Source of the DNA: Roseinatronobacter monicus | Lineage (GTDB): Bacteria > Pseudomonadota > Alphaproteobacteria > Rhodobacterales > Rhodobacteraceae | NCBI RefSeq assembly: GCF_006716865.1 | Contig: NZ_VFPT01000001.1 | Location: 144,001-208,000 of the forward strand | DNA length: 64,000 nucleotides | Direction: 5' to 3' | Shown here: positions 36,673-45,104 of the stretch, piece after piece | Numbering within the stretch: position 1 is the first letter of the stretch | How the letters are laid out: every line of letters begins with the position of its first letter | The notes under the pieces: generated by a model | Told to the model about the DNA's origin: nothing | Seen by the model: only the letters and a program-made list of their open reading frames with translations | Database searches by the model: none | Program-made: the position numbers and the translations under genes

Positions 36673-39405
36673 TCAGATAACCGCCTCCATGTTCCCCAAC
36701 AAGATGCCCTGCATATCGACGCCAGACGTGTTCTCGGTCAGGTTTGCAAGGCTGACGCCGGTTTCGACTGTGGTGTTGCTCCGCGACAGTCCAAGGTCAT
36801 CAAAATTGGTATCGGCGTCAAAGAACACCCAGCGCGGCGCAAATTCCGAGTTGAGCCCGACTGCCGCGCGCAGCACTTCCAAGGCGTCCTGCGCTGTGAC
36901 CCTGCCGTCGCCGTTGATATCTGCCGCAATGAAGTTCTGGGCCGTCGCCTCTCCGAAGGATGGTGCAAGGCCAACAGCTATGCGCAGCACATCCAGCGCG
37001 TCCATTGCTGTAATCCTTGGGTCGATCGCCTTGTCGTAAGCGCGGCTCGCGTCAAGATGGCCCGACGCATTCTGGCCCATTTCAAATTCGAATGCGTTGC
37101 CGCCATGGGTCAGTCTGGTCAGATTGACAGCGCTGCCCGCAGGCCGGAAAGTGACTGTGGCCCCAGTCAGTTCCTCGCCGTTGCTCGATTGCAACTGGCC
37201 CGCAACAGTCAGCAGGTCTTGCAACGCGCCGCCCGTCACTTCGGGTACGGACACGTTAGCATTGGGGTCATTGCTTATGCGTTCCTCTATGGCGGTATTG
37301 ACGATTTTTGCGCTTTCCAGATAGCTCTCGTCGCCGGTCAGAAGCAGGTCCAGCACGGCATTGTTGAAGGCGAATGTCCCCTGGGTCAGGCCGGCATCCG
37401 CTGCTTGCTGTTCGGCGGCGCTGCGGTCAACTTCATCGAAATCATCCAGCGTGATCATCCGTGTCGGGTAATCGGGCAGGTAGAAGCTGCCTGGTCCCTC
37501 GCCAGCGGCATAGCTGAACAGTGTTGTCTCTTCGGTGACGCGCCAGTCCTCGCGGAACTGGCCATAAACGCCCCAGATGTCATTCTCTGGATCATCGCCA
37601 AAGACCAGTCCCGGCTCGCGGGTCAGAGGTGTGCCATCGGCCAGCACCAGATCATTGTCCGGGTTGCCATCGAAATTGCCGAGCAACCCTTCAACCTTCT
37701 CCTCCCAGAACCTATTGAGCGCCACGCCGATATCAACCCGCGTGCCCACCAGTGTGACAACGACCGCCGAATAGCCGGTATCCATGCTGCCATCGCGTGT
37801 ATGGACCAGAATATAAGTGTCGCCATCGCGGTAAATGCGGTCATGGCCCACGAATACCATACTCTGGTCGGCAACTTCCTGCGCAGCGCCATTGACCCTA
37901 ACCGCAACAGTGCCGTGCGCGTTGATCATCACCTTGCCGCCGTCCAGTTGCACCGCAGCCGCGATATTGGCAGTCACGTTTTCGCCTGCGGGCGACATGC
38001 GCGCCTGCACTTCGAAATCACTGCCATCCGTCGCGCGCACCAGCACATATTCACCTGCTGCGTGGAAATCATAGCCCAGTCCGTCATGCGTCAGCAAATG
38101 CGGATCGCCAGTGGCAAAGGCGAGTTCCAGATCTGCCAGCGACGGGAATTCAAACGGGGTGAGCAACAGGTCCAGTTCGCGCAGGAAATCCTCAAAGCTT
38201 TCCACACCATCAGCCCGCAGGATTTCCTCGCCCCCCGGTGCCGTGATCACAAGGGTTTCGAATGAAAATCCGGCCAGATCGCTTAGCATCGGTTCGCCCT
38301 GGCCTGTGCCAAAGGCTTGCAGGACAAGTGGGTTGCTGAAAGTGACTACCTCGGAAAAGTCAGCATTGTTCTGCGTGTAGGTGGAGTTCCATTCTGGAAA
38401 TTCGATCCTGATCCAGTCAACATCGCCAACCGTGTCAACCGCGCCGAAGAAACTGGCACCGGAGTTCAGGATATAGGGCGTTGTCGTGTTGGCTGGCGCA
38501 TCGCCCGCGTTTTCGAATGTCCACTGATTAACATCACCGACTTCCCCGAAATAATTGCTTGTAAGCTGGTAAACTCCGGTCTGGGTCTGCCAATCCGCGA
38601 ACTGGGTCGAATCAGCGCTGATGGCTGCATAATATGTTCCGGATGGAAGGTTCTGGAAGGCGACCCGAACCATGTTCGGTTCATCATCGCTAAAGGAATA
38701 AGGCAGCCCCGCAACCTCGTCCCCGTTACTGTCAAACAGACGCAGCACCGGTACGATCTGTTCACGGGGCGGGTTGAAGAACTCGAACAGTTGTTCAACA
38801 CTGATATCGGCGCCTGTCAGCGTCAGTGTGTAGCCGTCGATATTGAGCGTCAGGTTGTCGCCGGTCTGTAGCGAGACCAACACATCATCCCCGTCGCGCA
38901 GCGTAAAGCCGGTAAAGCCGTATTCATCCAGCGACCCTTCGGCATCACCACCAATGATATCCGCCAGAGTGATGAGTTGCGACAGTGTGACGGGAAAGCC
39001 GCCGGTCAGTTCCAGACTCTGCGCACCGCTGGTGAAGGTCAGACTTTCCGGCGCAATGTCGAAATCGGCAATCCTCAGGGCCCCGTAATCGACGCTGATC
39101 TGGGTCAGGGTGCCATTCGCGGTGCCTTCTTCAATGGCGGCTTCCAAATCGTCCAGCGTGCCGGAGAATGCAGCGCCGCTGCCTGAGACACGGAATGTGT
39201 AGTTGAACGGGTCTGTGTCATCGAGGCTGCGCAGGACCACTGTTAGACTTGAAGAACTGAGCGTCGGGTCTTCGACGATAAGGTCACTCCGCAGAGAGAA
39301 ATTGTCGAACAGGGCCATATAGTCCAGTGTGAAATCCGGCAGGCGGGTGTCGCTCAACCCGCTCAACAGCTCTTCAAAATTCTCGTTCAAAGTTATTGTG
39401 GTCAT
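36673..39405 (-). CDS. von Willebrand D-domain protein with C-terminal dockerin-like module
   Basis: A 910-residue protein without a signal peptide. After two acidic beta-rich domains comes a pre-peptidase-like region (residues 215-350, with NLPSGTYYAAIS). A von Willebrand factor type D domain follows, starting GDPHLLTHDGLGYDFHAAG near residue 434 and containing GLLGNFDGNPDNDL near 575. The end holds a small beta domain, the 58-residue dockerin-like module (795-852) and a 58-residue tail ending MQGILLGNMEAVI. VWD domains are common in animal gel-forming proteins and rarer in bacteria, where they appear in large extracellular proteins. The giant Ig/RTX gene follows on the same strand 156 bases on, so the two may form one unit with SapC. 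Confidence 0.82.
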   Translation of the reverse strand: MTTITLNENFEELLSGLSDTRLPDFTLDYMALFDNFSLRSDLIVEDPTLSSSSLTVVLRSLDDTDPFNYTFRVSGSGAAFSGTLDDLEAAIEEGTANGTLTQISVDYGALRIADFDIAPESLTFTSGAQSLELTGGFPVTLSQLITLADIIGGDAEGSLDEYGFTGFTLRDGDDVLVSLQTGDNLTLNIDGYTLTLTGADISVEQLFEFFNPPREQIVPVLRLFDSNGDEVAGLPYSFSDDEPNMVRVAFQNLPSGTYYAAISADSTQFADWQTQTGVYQLTSNYFGEVGDVNQWTFENAGDAPANTTTPYILNSGASFFGAVDTVGDVDWIRIEFPEWNSTYTQNNADFSEVVTFSNPLVLQAFGTGQGEPMLSDLAGFSFETLVITAPGGEEILRADGVESFEDFLRELDLLLTPFEFPSLADLELAFATGDPHLLTHDGLGYDFHAAGEYVLVRATDGSDFEVQARMSPAGENVTANIAAAVQLDGGKVMINAHGTVAVRVNGAAQEVADQSMVFVGHDRIYRDGDTYILVHTRDGSMDTGYSAVVVTLVGTRVDIGVALNRFWEEKVEGLLGNFDGNPDNDLVLADGTPLTREPGLVFGDDPENDIWGVYGQFREDWRVTEETTLFSYAAGEGPGSFYLPDYPTRMITLDDFDEVDRSAAEQQAADAGLTQGTFAFNNAVLDLLLTGDESYLESAKIVNTAIEERISNDPNANVSVPEVTGGALQDLLTVAGQLQSSNGEELTGATVTFRPAGSAVNLTRLTHGGNAFEFEMGQNASGHLDASRAYDKAIDPRITAMDALDVLRIAVGLAPSFGEATAQNFIAADINGDGRVTAQDALEVLRAAVGLNSEFAPRWVFFDADTNFDDLGLSRSNTTVETGVSLANLTENTSGVDMQGILLGNMEAVI
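36850..37023 (-). other. Dockerin-like module, copy 3
   Basis: First repeat DPRITAMDALDVLRIAVGL, second repeat DINGDGRVTAQDALEVLRAA. It is closest to copy 1 in the first repeat. It lies on the opposite strand to copies 1 and 2, so the three could recombine as inverted repeats of about 170 bases. Confidence 0.7.
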
Positions 39406-39487
39406 AAGCCAGATGATCCTCTATTGAAAAGTGACCCCGTAGCGAAAATTATCTGGGGGAAATTGAATTTAGTTTCTTTGGTTATTT

Positions 39488-40303
39488 ATGACGCAAGATA
39501 TTGGCGCAGATCAAGGTGAATCGAAAAGTTCCCCGCGTTTGATGTTATTTTTGGCGATACCGATGCGGGGTCGCAATCGTCTTGCTGCCCTGCTTATCTG
39601 CGCATTGGCGGGGTGTGCTGCCAGCCCTGACCCAATGATCGGCGTGCGTTTCGCGCAGGCAGATCTGGCCTATGGGCAAGGCGCGCTGGATCACGCGGTG
39701 GCGGGTTTCATTGGGCCCAAGCGCGCGGGTGGCGCGAACTCTGGCGGGGTGTTTGGTGGCAATGATACCAGCAGTGCAGGCCGCGATACCAAGGCGCGCG
39801 CCGATATCGACTATCGGACGATCAAGGGGCGGGAACTGGCGCTGATGGTCGGCGTGCAGCACCCTGTCAGCGAAGGCTGGCATGTGGATGGCGCGTTGCG
39901 GCTGGGGCAGGGACGGGTGGACTATGTCTTACCCGCAGGCAGCCTGCGCGTGCCCTTCGGGGCATTCGCTGTCATCATTGACGAGCCGGTCACCTTGCGC
40001 GCGCGCACGCGCTTTATCGAGGGCGAAGCGCTGGCCTTTCGCCGCGTTGCCCAGCGCCTGCCGGGGCAGTTGGAACTTGGCGCAGGTGGCGGGGTGCGGC
40101 TGACTGACAGCCGGTTGCAGGTGCAGACTGAAACACTGTTCCCGATTAAAATCGACAGCCACCACCGGGCGCGTCAACCCTACGGCGCAGTGCAGGCCCG
40201 CTACCGTCTGGCGCATCTGCCCGCGCGCGGCTTTGTCGAGGGGCGGGTCTATGGGCGCAAGACCGCCGGTCTGCGCGCCGGGGTGGACCTGACCTTTCCA
40301 TGA
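39488..40303 (+). CDS. Probable outer-membrane lipoprotein
   Basis: A 271-residue protein with a lipobox (LAALLICALAGC) preceded by basic residues, so it is likely lipidated. The mature part is rich in alternating strands and ends in Phe-Pro after LRAGVDLTF, which resembles a small beta-barrel or beta-sandwich. The lipoprotein signal proper would begin at ATG 39563 (MRGRNR); starts at 39488 and 39542 are also in frame and no good ribosome binding site decides between them. It is divergent from the VWD gene with about 80 bases between. The function is unknown; it may belong with the surface-protein cluster. Confidence 0.65.
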   Translation: MTQDIGADQGESKSSPRLMLFLAIPMRGRNRLAALLICALAGCAASPDPMIGVRFAQADLAYGQGALDHAVAGFIGPKRAGGANSGGVFGGNDTSSAGRDTKARADIDYRTIKGRELALMVGVQHPVSEGWHVDGALRLGQGRVDYVLPAGSLRVPFGAFAVIIDEPVTLRARTRFIEGEALAFRRVAQRLPGQLELGAGGGVRLTDSRLQVQTETLFPIKIDSHHRARQPYGAVQARYRLAHLPARGFVEGRVYGRKTAGLRAGVDLTFP

Positions 40304-40417
40304 ACGCAGGCAAGCCCGCGAAGGTGAAGGGCGCGGTCGGTGGGTTTAGGGCACCTCAATGGGTTTTGCCTAGTGTTCTGGCTCACGCATTCCTGCAAGA
40401 TCATGCCGAGGTAGCCC

Positions 40418-41575
40418 ATGTCCGAACTCTCTGCGAGGTTGTCATTACCTTTCCTGCAACCAGCTCAGGCCCAAAAACACGTCACCCATAACGAGGCGCT
40501 AGAAGTGCTCGACCTTCTGGTGCAACTGAGTGTTGAGGGGTTCAATGCGACCACCCCGCCTGTCGCAGCGCAAGACGGGCAGGTCTGGGCCTTGGGGCCT
40601 GCGCCGGGCGGTGAATGGGCCGGGCAGGGCGACAAGCTTGCTGCGCGCGTCGGCGGGGCATGGGTCTTTGTGACGCCTGCGCCGGGGTGGTATGCGACAC
40701 AAGGCACGGCGCTGCGCATTTTTGACGGGGGCGCTTGGGTTCTGCCTGACACGGGCGCGCTGCAAAACATTGACGGGGTGGGCATCGGGACAAGCTTTGA
40801 TGCGACCAACCCGCTGGCTGTGGCGGGGCTGTCCACGCTGCTGACCCATAGCGGTGCGGGTCATCAGTTGAAGATCAACAAAAATGCGGCCCCTGATACC
40901 GCAAGCTTGTTGTTCCAGACCGCGTGGTCAGGGCGCGCCGAAATGGGCATTGCGGGTAATGATAATTTTGCCATCAAGGTCAGTGCAGATGGCAGTGCAT
41001 GGCGCGACGGGTTGCGCATTGACGGCGCAAGCGGGGTGGTCAGTTTGCCAAATGGCGCGCAACTGGACACCGCGCTGACGGGCACGGCTGTGGTGCAGTC
41101 CGATGTCGATACAACTGCGGGGCGGCTGCTGACGACCGGCGCGGGGCCAGATCAGGCCTATCGTCGGGCCAATATTCTGGGCGCTGTGTCGCAATCCGGC
41201 GGAGTGCCCACCGGGGCCGTGATCGAGCGGGGCAGCACTGCGAATGGCGTATATGTGCGCTTTGCGGATGGAACTCAGATCTGTACCCATACGCTCAATG
41301 CGGGTGATCCGACAGCCCAAGGGGCAGGCAGTTTCGCCGACCCGTACCGGACGGGCAGCACAGACTGGACATACCCGGCACCATTCGCCGAGCGTCCGGC
41401 CATTACGGCACATCCCACGGTCGACAGTGCCGATGCGGGCGACCGGCGCATGATCGTCTCGACCGGTGCAGCAACATTAAGCGCGGTTGCGGCGGTGCAG
41501 GCGTCACGTATGTCAGGCAGCACCGGCACGGCGGCGTGTATGATAGATCTTGTCGCAATCGGGCGCTGGTTCTGA
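40418..41575 (+). CDS. DUF2793 spike protein (RcGTA GhsA-like)
   Basis: A 385-residue protein opening with the DUF2793 signature ARLSLPFLQPAQAQKHVTHNEALEVLDLLVQL. The middle has the phage-like repeat KINKNAAPDTASLLFQTAWSG, and the C-terminus resembles spike or fibre head domains (FADPYRTGSTDWTYPAPFAERPA). DUF2793 proteins are found in phages and as the GhsA head-spike component of the Rhodobacter gene transfer agent. The start ATG 40418 has GAGG seven bases upstream. A GhsB-like beta-helix gene lies 32 kb away at 6161-8449; no capsid or tail genes are near either. Confidence 0.78.
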   Translation: MSELSARLSLPFLQPAQAQKHVTHNEALEVLDLLVQLSVEGFNATTPPVAAQDGQVWALGPAPGGEWAGQGDKLAARVGGAWVFVTPAPGWYATQGTALRIFDGGAWVLPDTGALQNIDGVGIGTSFDATNPLAVAGLSTLLTHSGAGHQLKINKNAAPDTASLLFQTAWSGRAEMGIAGNDNFAIKVSADGSAWRDGLRIDGASGVVSLPNGAQLDTALTGTAVVQSDVDTTAGRLLTTGAGPDQAYRRANILGAVSQSGGVPTGAVIERGSTANGVYVRFADGTQICTHTLNAGDPTAQGAGSFADPYRTGSTDWTYPAPFAERPAITAHPTVDSADAGDRRMIVSTGAATLSAVAAVQASRMSGSTGTAACMIDLVAIGRWF

Positions 41576-41656
41576 AGGTGGCGCTGGTCACTCCCCGATT
41601 GAACCTGTAGCGGATCGCGCCTAGTTTAAGCGCCTGTCCCATAGAAGGCGCGCATC

Positions 41657-43663
41657 ATGACCAATCCGCTTCTTGCCGAATGGCAAGCTGACTTCAACCT
41701 TCCGCCCTTTGCCCAGATCAATGACGCGGATTTCGCGCCTGCATTCGAGGCGGCGATGCAGGCGGGCCGTGCGGCCTATGCCGCGATTGCAGGCAATCCC
41801 GCGCGCCCCACATTCGCCAACACGATCGAGGCTATGGAGCAGGCGGATCATCTGCTGGACCGTGTGGCGGGGGTGTTTTTCAACCTGTCGGGCAGCGATT
41901 CAAACCCCGCGCGCGAAGCATTGCAGCGTGACTTGTCGCCGCAACTCTCGGCTTATTCGTCCGAGATCGTGAACAATCGCGCGCTGTTTGACCGGATCGA
42001 GGCGCTGTGGTCCGCGCACGACAGCCTTGATCTGACGGACGAGCAAGCGCGCGTGCTGATGCTGTATCGGCGCATGTTTGTGCGCGCAGGTGCGGCGCTG
42101 AAGGGGGGTGATGCCGCGCGGCTGACCGAAGTAAAATCCCGGCTTGCCACGCTGGGCACGCAATTTACGCAAAACCTGCTGGCGGATGAGCGTGAGTGGA
42201 TGATGCCGCTGGGCGATCTGGCGGGCTTGCCGGATTTCGTGATTGCCAGCGCCAAAGCGGCGGCTGTTGAGCGTGGGCGCGACGGGCATGTCGTGACGCT
42301 GAACCGCTCGCTGATTGTGCCGTTCTTGCAGTTCTCAACGCGGCGGGATTTGCGCGAAAAAGCCTATGAGGCGTGGACGGCACGCGGCGCAAACGGTGGC
42401 ACGACCGACAACCGCGCGATTGCGGCGGAAGTGCTGGCCTTGCGGTCAGAGCGCGCCAGCCTGTTGGGATATGAGAGTTTCGCGCGCTACAAGCTGGAAA
42501 CCGAAATGGCAGGCAGCCCCGAAGCGGTGCGCGATTTGCTGAAGCAGGTTTGGGAGCCCGCACGCGCCAAGGCCGTCGCGGATGCGGCAAAGCTGGAGGC
42601 GATGCTACACGCAGACGGGCACACAGGCCCGCTAGAGCCGTGGGACTGGCGTTTCTATGCAGACAAACTGCGCCGTGCGGAACATGATCTGGATGAGGCC
42701 GCGCTGAAGCCCTACTTGTCGCTAGAGGCGATGATCGCAGCCGCGTTTGACTGTGCGCACCGTCTGTTCGGGCTGGAATTCCGCGCGCTGGATGCGCCCC
42801 TCTACCACCCGGATGCCCGTGCATGGGAAGTCACCCGCGATGGTCGCCATATGGCGGTGTTCATCGGCGACTATTTCGCGCGGTCGTCCAAGCGGTCGGG
42901 GGCGTGGTGCTCGACCATGCGCAGCCAGCGTAAACTGGGCGGCGAGGTGCGGCCCATCGTTGTAAATATCTGCAATTTCGCCAAGGGGGATCCGGCGTTG
43001 CTGTCCTATGATGACGCGCGCACGCTGTTTCATGAATTCGGCCATGCGCTGCATCAGATGTTGTCAGATGTGACCTATGGGCTGATTTCCGGCACCTCGG
43101 TCGCGCGTGATTTTGTGGAGCTTCCCAGCCAGCTTTATGAACATTGGCTTGAAGAGTCCGAAGTACTGGCCAAACATGCCCGCCATGTCGAGACGGGCGA
43201 GGCGATGCCACAAGATATGCTGGACCGTCTGCTGGCCGCGCAAAACTTCGATCAGGGGTTTGCGACAGTCGAATATATTGCCTCGGCGCTGGTCGATCTG
43301 GAATTTCACGATGGCCCGCCCCCCAGTGACCCGATGCAGAAACAGGCGCAGGTGCTGGATGCGCTGGGCCTGCCGCGTGCCATTCGGATGCGCCACGCCA
43401 CGCCCCATTTCGCGCATGTGTTTTCGGGGGATGGGTATTCCAGCGGCTATTACAGCTACATGTGGTCCGAAGTCATGGACGCCGACGCCTTCGAGGCGTT
43501 TCGTGAAGCGGGCGATGCGTTTGATCCGCAGATCGCAGGCAAGTTGGAGAGATTTATTCTGTCCGCGGGCGGCAGCGATGAGGCCGAGAACCTGTATACC
43601 GCATTTCGCGGGCGGATGCCGGGGGTCGAGGCGCTACTGAAAGGTCGCGGGTTGGCGGCCTGA
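41657..43663 (+). CDS. M3 family metallopeptidase (oligopeptidase A/Dcp type)
   Basis: A 668-residue cytoplasmic zinc peptidase. The HEFGHALHQML motif at residues 459-469 supplies two zinc ligands and the catalytic Glu, and the M3 C-terminal signature GYSSGYYSYMWSEVMDADAFEAF is present. Enzymes of this family degrade short peptides, including cleaved signal peptides. Dcp and PrlC/OpdA are close relatives and I do not distinguish them here. It ends just before a strong terminator hairpin shared with the convergent gene. Confidence 0.92.
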   Translation: MTNPLLAEWQADFNLPPFAQINDADFAPAFEAAMQAGRAAYAAIAGNPARPTFANTIEAMEQADHLLDRVAGVFFNLSGSDSNPAREALQRDLSPQLSAYSSEIVNNRALFDRIEALWSAHDSLDLTDEQARVLMLYRRMFVRAGAALKGGDAARLTEVKSRLATLGTQFTQNLLADEREWMMPLGDLAGLPDFVIASAKAAAVERGRDGHVVTLNRSLIVPFLQFSTRRDLREKAYEAWTARGANGGTTDNRAIAAEVLALRSERASLLGYESFARYKLETEMAGSPEAVRDLLKQVWEPARAKAVADAAKLEAMLHADGHTGPLEPWDWRFYADKLRRAEHDLDEAALKPYLSLEAMIAAAFDCAHRLFGLEFRALDAPLYHPDARAWEVTRDGRHMAVFIGDYFARSSKRSGAWCSTMRSQRKLGGEVRPIVVNICNFAKGDPALLSYDDARTLFHEFGHALHQMLSDVTYGLISGTSVARDFVELPSQLYEHWLEESEVLAKHARHVETGEAMPQDMLDRLLAAQNFDQGFATVEYIASALVDLEFHDGPPPSDPMQKQAQVLDALGLPRAIRMRHATPHFAHVFSGDGYSSGYYSYMWSEVMDADAFEAFREAGDAFDPQIAGKLERFILSAGGSDEAENLYTAFRGRMPGVEALLKGRGLAA

Positions 43664-43664
43664 G

Positions 43665-43692
43665 AAAAAGGGCCGGGGAAGAACCCCGGCCC
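43665..43692 (-). terminator. Intrinsic terminator between convergent genes
   Basis: GGGCCGGGG and CCCCGGCCC form a nine-base-pair stem with a five-base loop. On the minus strand a run of five T follows, so it ends the release-factor-like gene; it may also slow transcription from the peptidase gene. Confidence 0.85.
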
Positions 43693-43718
43693 ATTGCTTG
43701 GCACTATATCAATAGCGC

Positions 43719-44840
43719 TTAGATCGTGTAGCGCAGCACCGCGGCCAGATCCGCCTCTTGCGGAATGTCGGCACGGCGCACGGCAATGACCTTGCCGCCA
43801 TTGGCAATGACACGACCTGCGATTTCGTCGATAACACCGTAGCTTACGGCGCTTTCGGCCTTGTCCATCGTGATCTCGCCGGTTTCTTCATCGACCAGAC
43901 CGGGAACAACGCTGTCCATATCGACCAGCAAGGTATCGACTGCGCCAAAGGTCGCGGCCCGCGCAATGCGTGCGATCTGCGTTGTGGCGCGGCCCTCATT
44001 TTCGCGTGCTGAGTAGAGTGTCGCAAACTCGGCAACTGCTTCGGCGTTGATGCCATCGACAATCGTGCGCGCCTGTGTGCCCAGATCATGCGCCGGAATC
44101 CGAACCGGGCTGGTGGTGATCGCTGCCTCGGCCAGATGCGGGTAGCTGTTGATCGAGCGGTACATGGACAAGAGCGGCTCTGTTGCTGCGATGATCAGGG
44201 GTTCATGCCGACCTGACAGCAACCCGCGCAACGCCGCGTCGATCTGGCGGCAATACTGGCGCAGATGGTGCTTCTGGCCCTCGCCACCGCCCTGACGTCC
44301 CGAATAGCTGCGCGAATTGACATTCGCAGTGCCCGCAACCGAGGCAGCATCCTTGGGCAGATTGGGGACGCGCAATTCCTGCGCTGGCTGGTCGCCCAGC
44401 AATTCGATGACGCGCAGCTCATTTTCCGCCAAAGCCAACACAAACGCGTGTTGCGGCATGGAAACGGCGCGCAACAGGGGCTTTAGGTGAAAGCGATCCG
44501 CAACTTGCACCGTCTCGGTCAGGTGGTTGGGCAGGCGAAAGCTGCGCAGGCTGTCCGGGGTCACGAAAATGGCCAACGAGTTGGCCTGTGTGCGCCAGAA
44601 ATCATCATCATCCATCAGGTCATGCAGTTGTTCCTCGATGGGCCAGATCGTGCGTTTTGCCACGCCAACTTCTTCAAGCTGGGCCACAGCATCGCTGGTC
44701 AACTGCTTCAAGCGCGTGCGGGCCGCGTCAATATGCTGCGTCTCGGGTGTGGTTTTCAGATAAAGGCTGATCAGGGCTTCGCCGCGTGTTGCGACAAGCT
44801 GGCTAATTTCGGGTTGGGTTGGAATGTCGACATATAGCAT
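43719..44840 (-). CDS. Release-factor-like protein (baeRF family)
   Basis: A 373-residue soluble protein. It starts MLYVDIPTQPEISQLVATRGEALISLYL and contains LALAENELRVIELLGDQ and AATEPLLSMYRSIN, matching the bacterial archaeo-eukaryotic release-factor-like families (eL30/eRF1-related folds). These are thought to act on stalled ribosomes, but most are uncharacterised. A GTG two codons upstream (44846) is an alternative start and lies at a better distance from the AGGAG. The gene is divergent from dnaK, so it may share a stress-responsive promoter region. Confidence 0.75.
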   Translation of the reverse strand: MLYVDIPTQPEISQLVATRGEALISLYLKTTPETQHIDAARTRLKQLTSDAVAQLEEVGVAKRTIWPIEEQLHDLMDDDDFWRTQANSLAIFVTPDSLRSFRLPNHLTETVQVADRFHLKPLLRAVSMPQHAFVLALAENELRVIELLGDQPAQELRVPNLPKDAASVAGTANVNSRSYSGRQGGGEGQKHHLRQYCRQIDAALRGLLSGRHEPLIIAATEPLLSMYRSINSYPHLAEAAITTSPVRIPAHDLGTQARTIVDGINAEAVAEFATLYSARENEGRATTQIARIARAATFGAVDTLLVDMDSVVPGLVDEETGEITMDKAESAVSYGVIDEIAGRVIANGGKVIAVRRADIPQEADLAAVLRYTI

Positions 44841-44973
44841 GGTCACGCTACTCCTGTTAAAAAAACCTGCATTCCCATGTCATGATCTGCGCAGCGTCGC
44901 AAGTCGGACCGTCTGTAAGCCCCCTCAATGCAGAAAATTCGTACCGGGGATGAAATTCACAGCTCTGTTACGG

Positions 44974-45002
44974 TTGCAGCCCTCAAAACCCCTTCCTATA
45001 TA
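44974..45002 (+). promoter_or_regulatory. Candidate dnaK promoter
   Basis: TTGCAG and TATATA are separated by 17 bases, about 100 bases before dnaK. The form (TTG...CTATATA) is compatible with sigma-70 or the heat-shock sigma RpoH of Rhodobacteraceae. Confidence 0.45.
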
Positions 45003-45104
45003 GCGCCCAAGACACTCCGTTCGGAGAAAGCTACAGACCAGATGGGCCGGGGCCTGACAGGACCAGCCCGCTGCCACATCGCTTGAGAGAGAGGATGCAC
45101 GAAA

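Noticed and set aside
36658..38265. Long plus-strand open frame opposite the VWD gene
   Set aside because: It covers the same bases as the VWD and dockerin-like domains, which are clearly coding on the minus strand.
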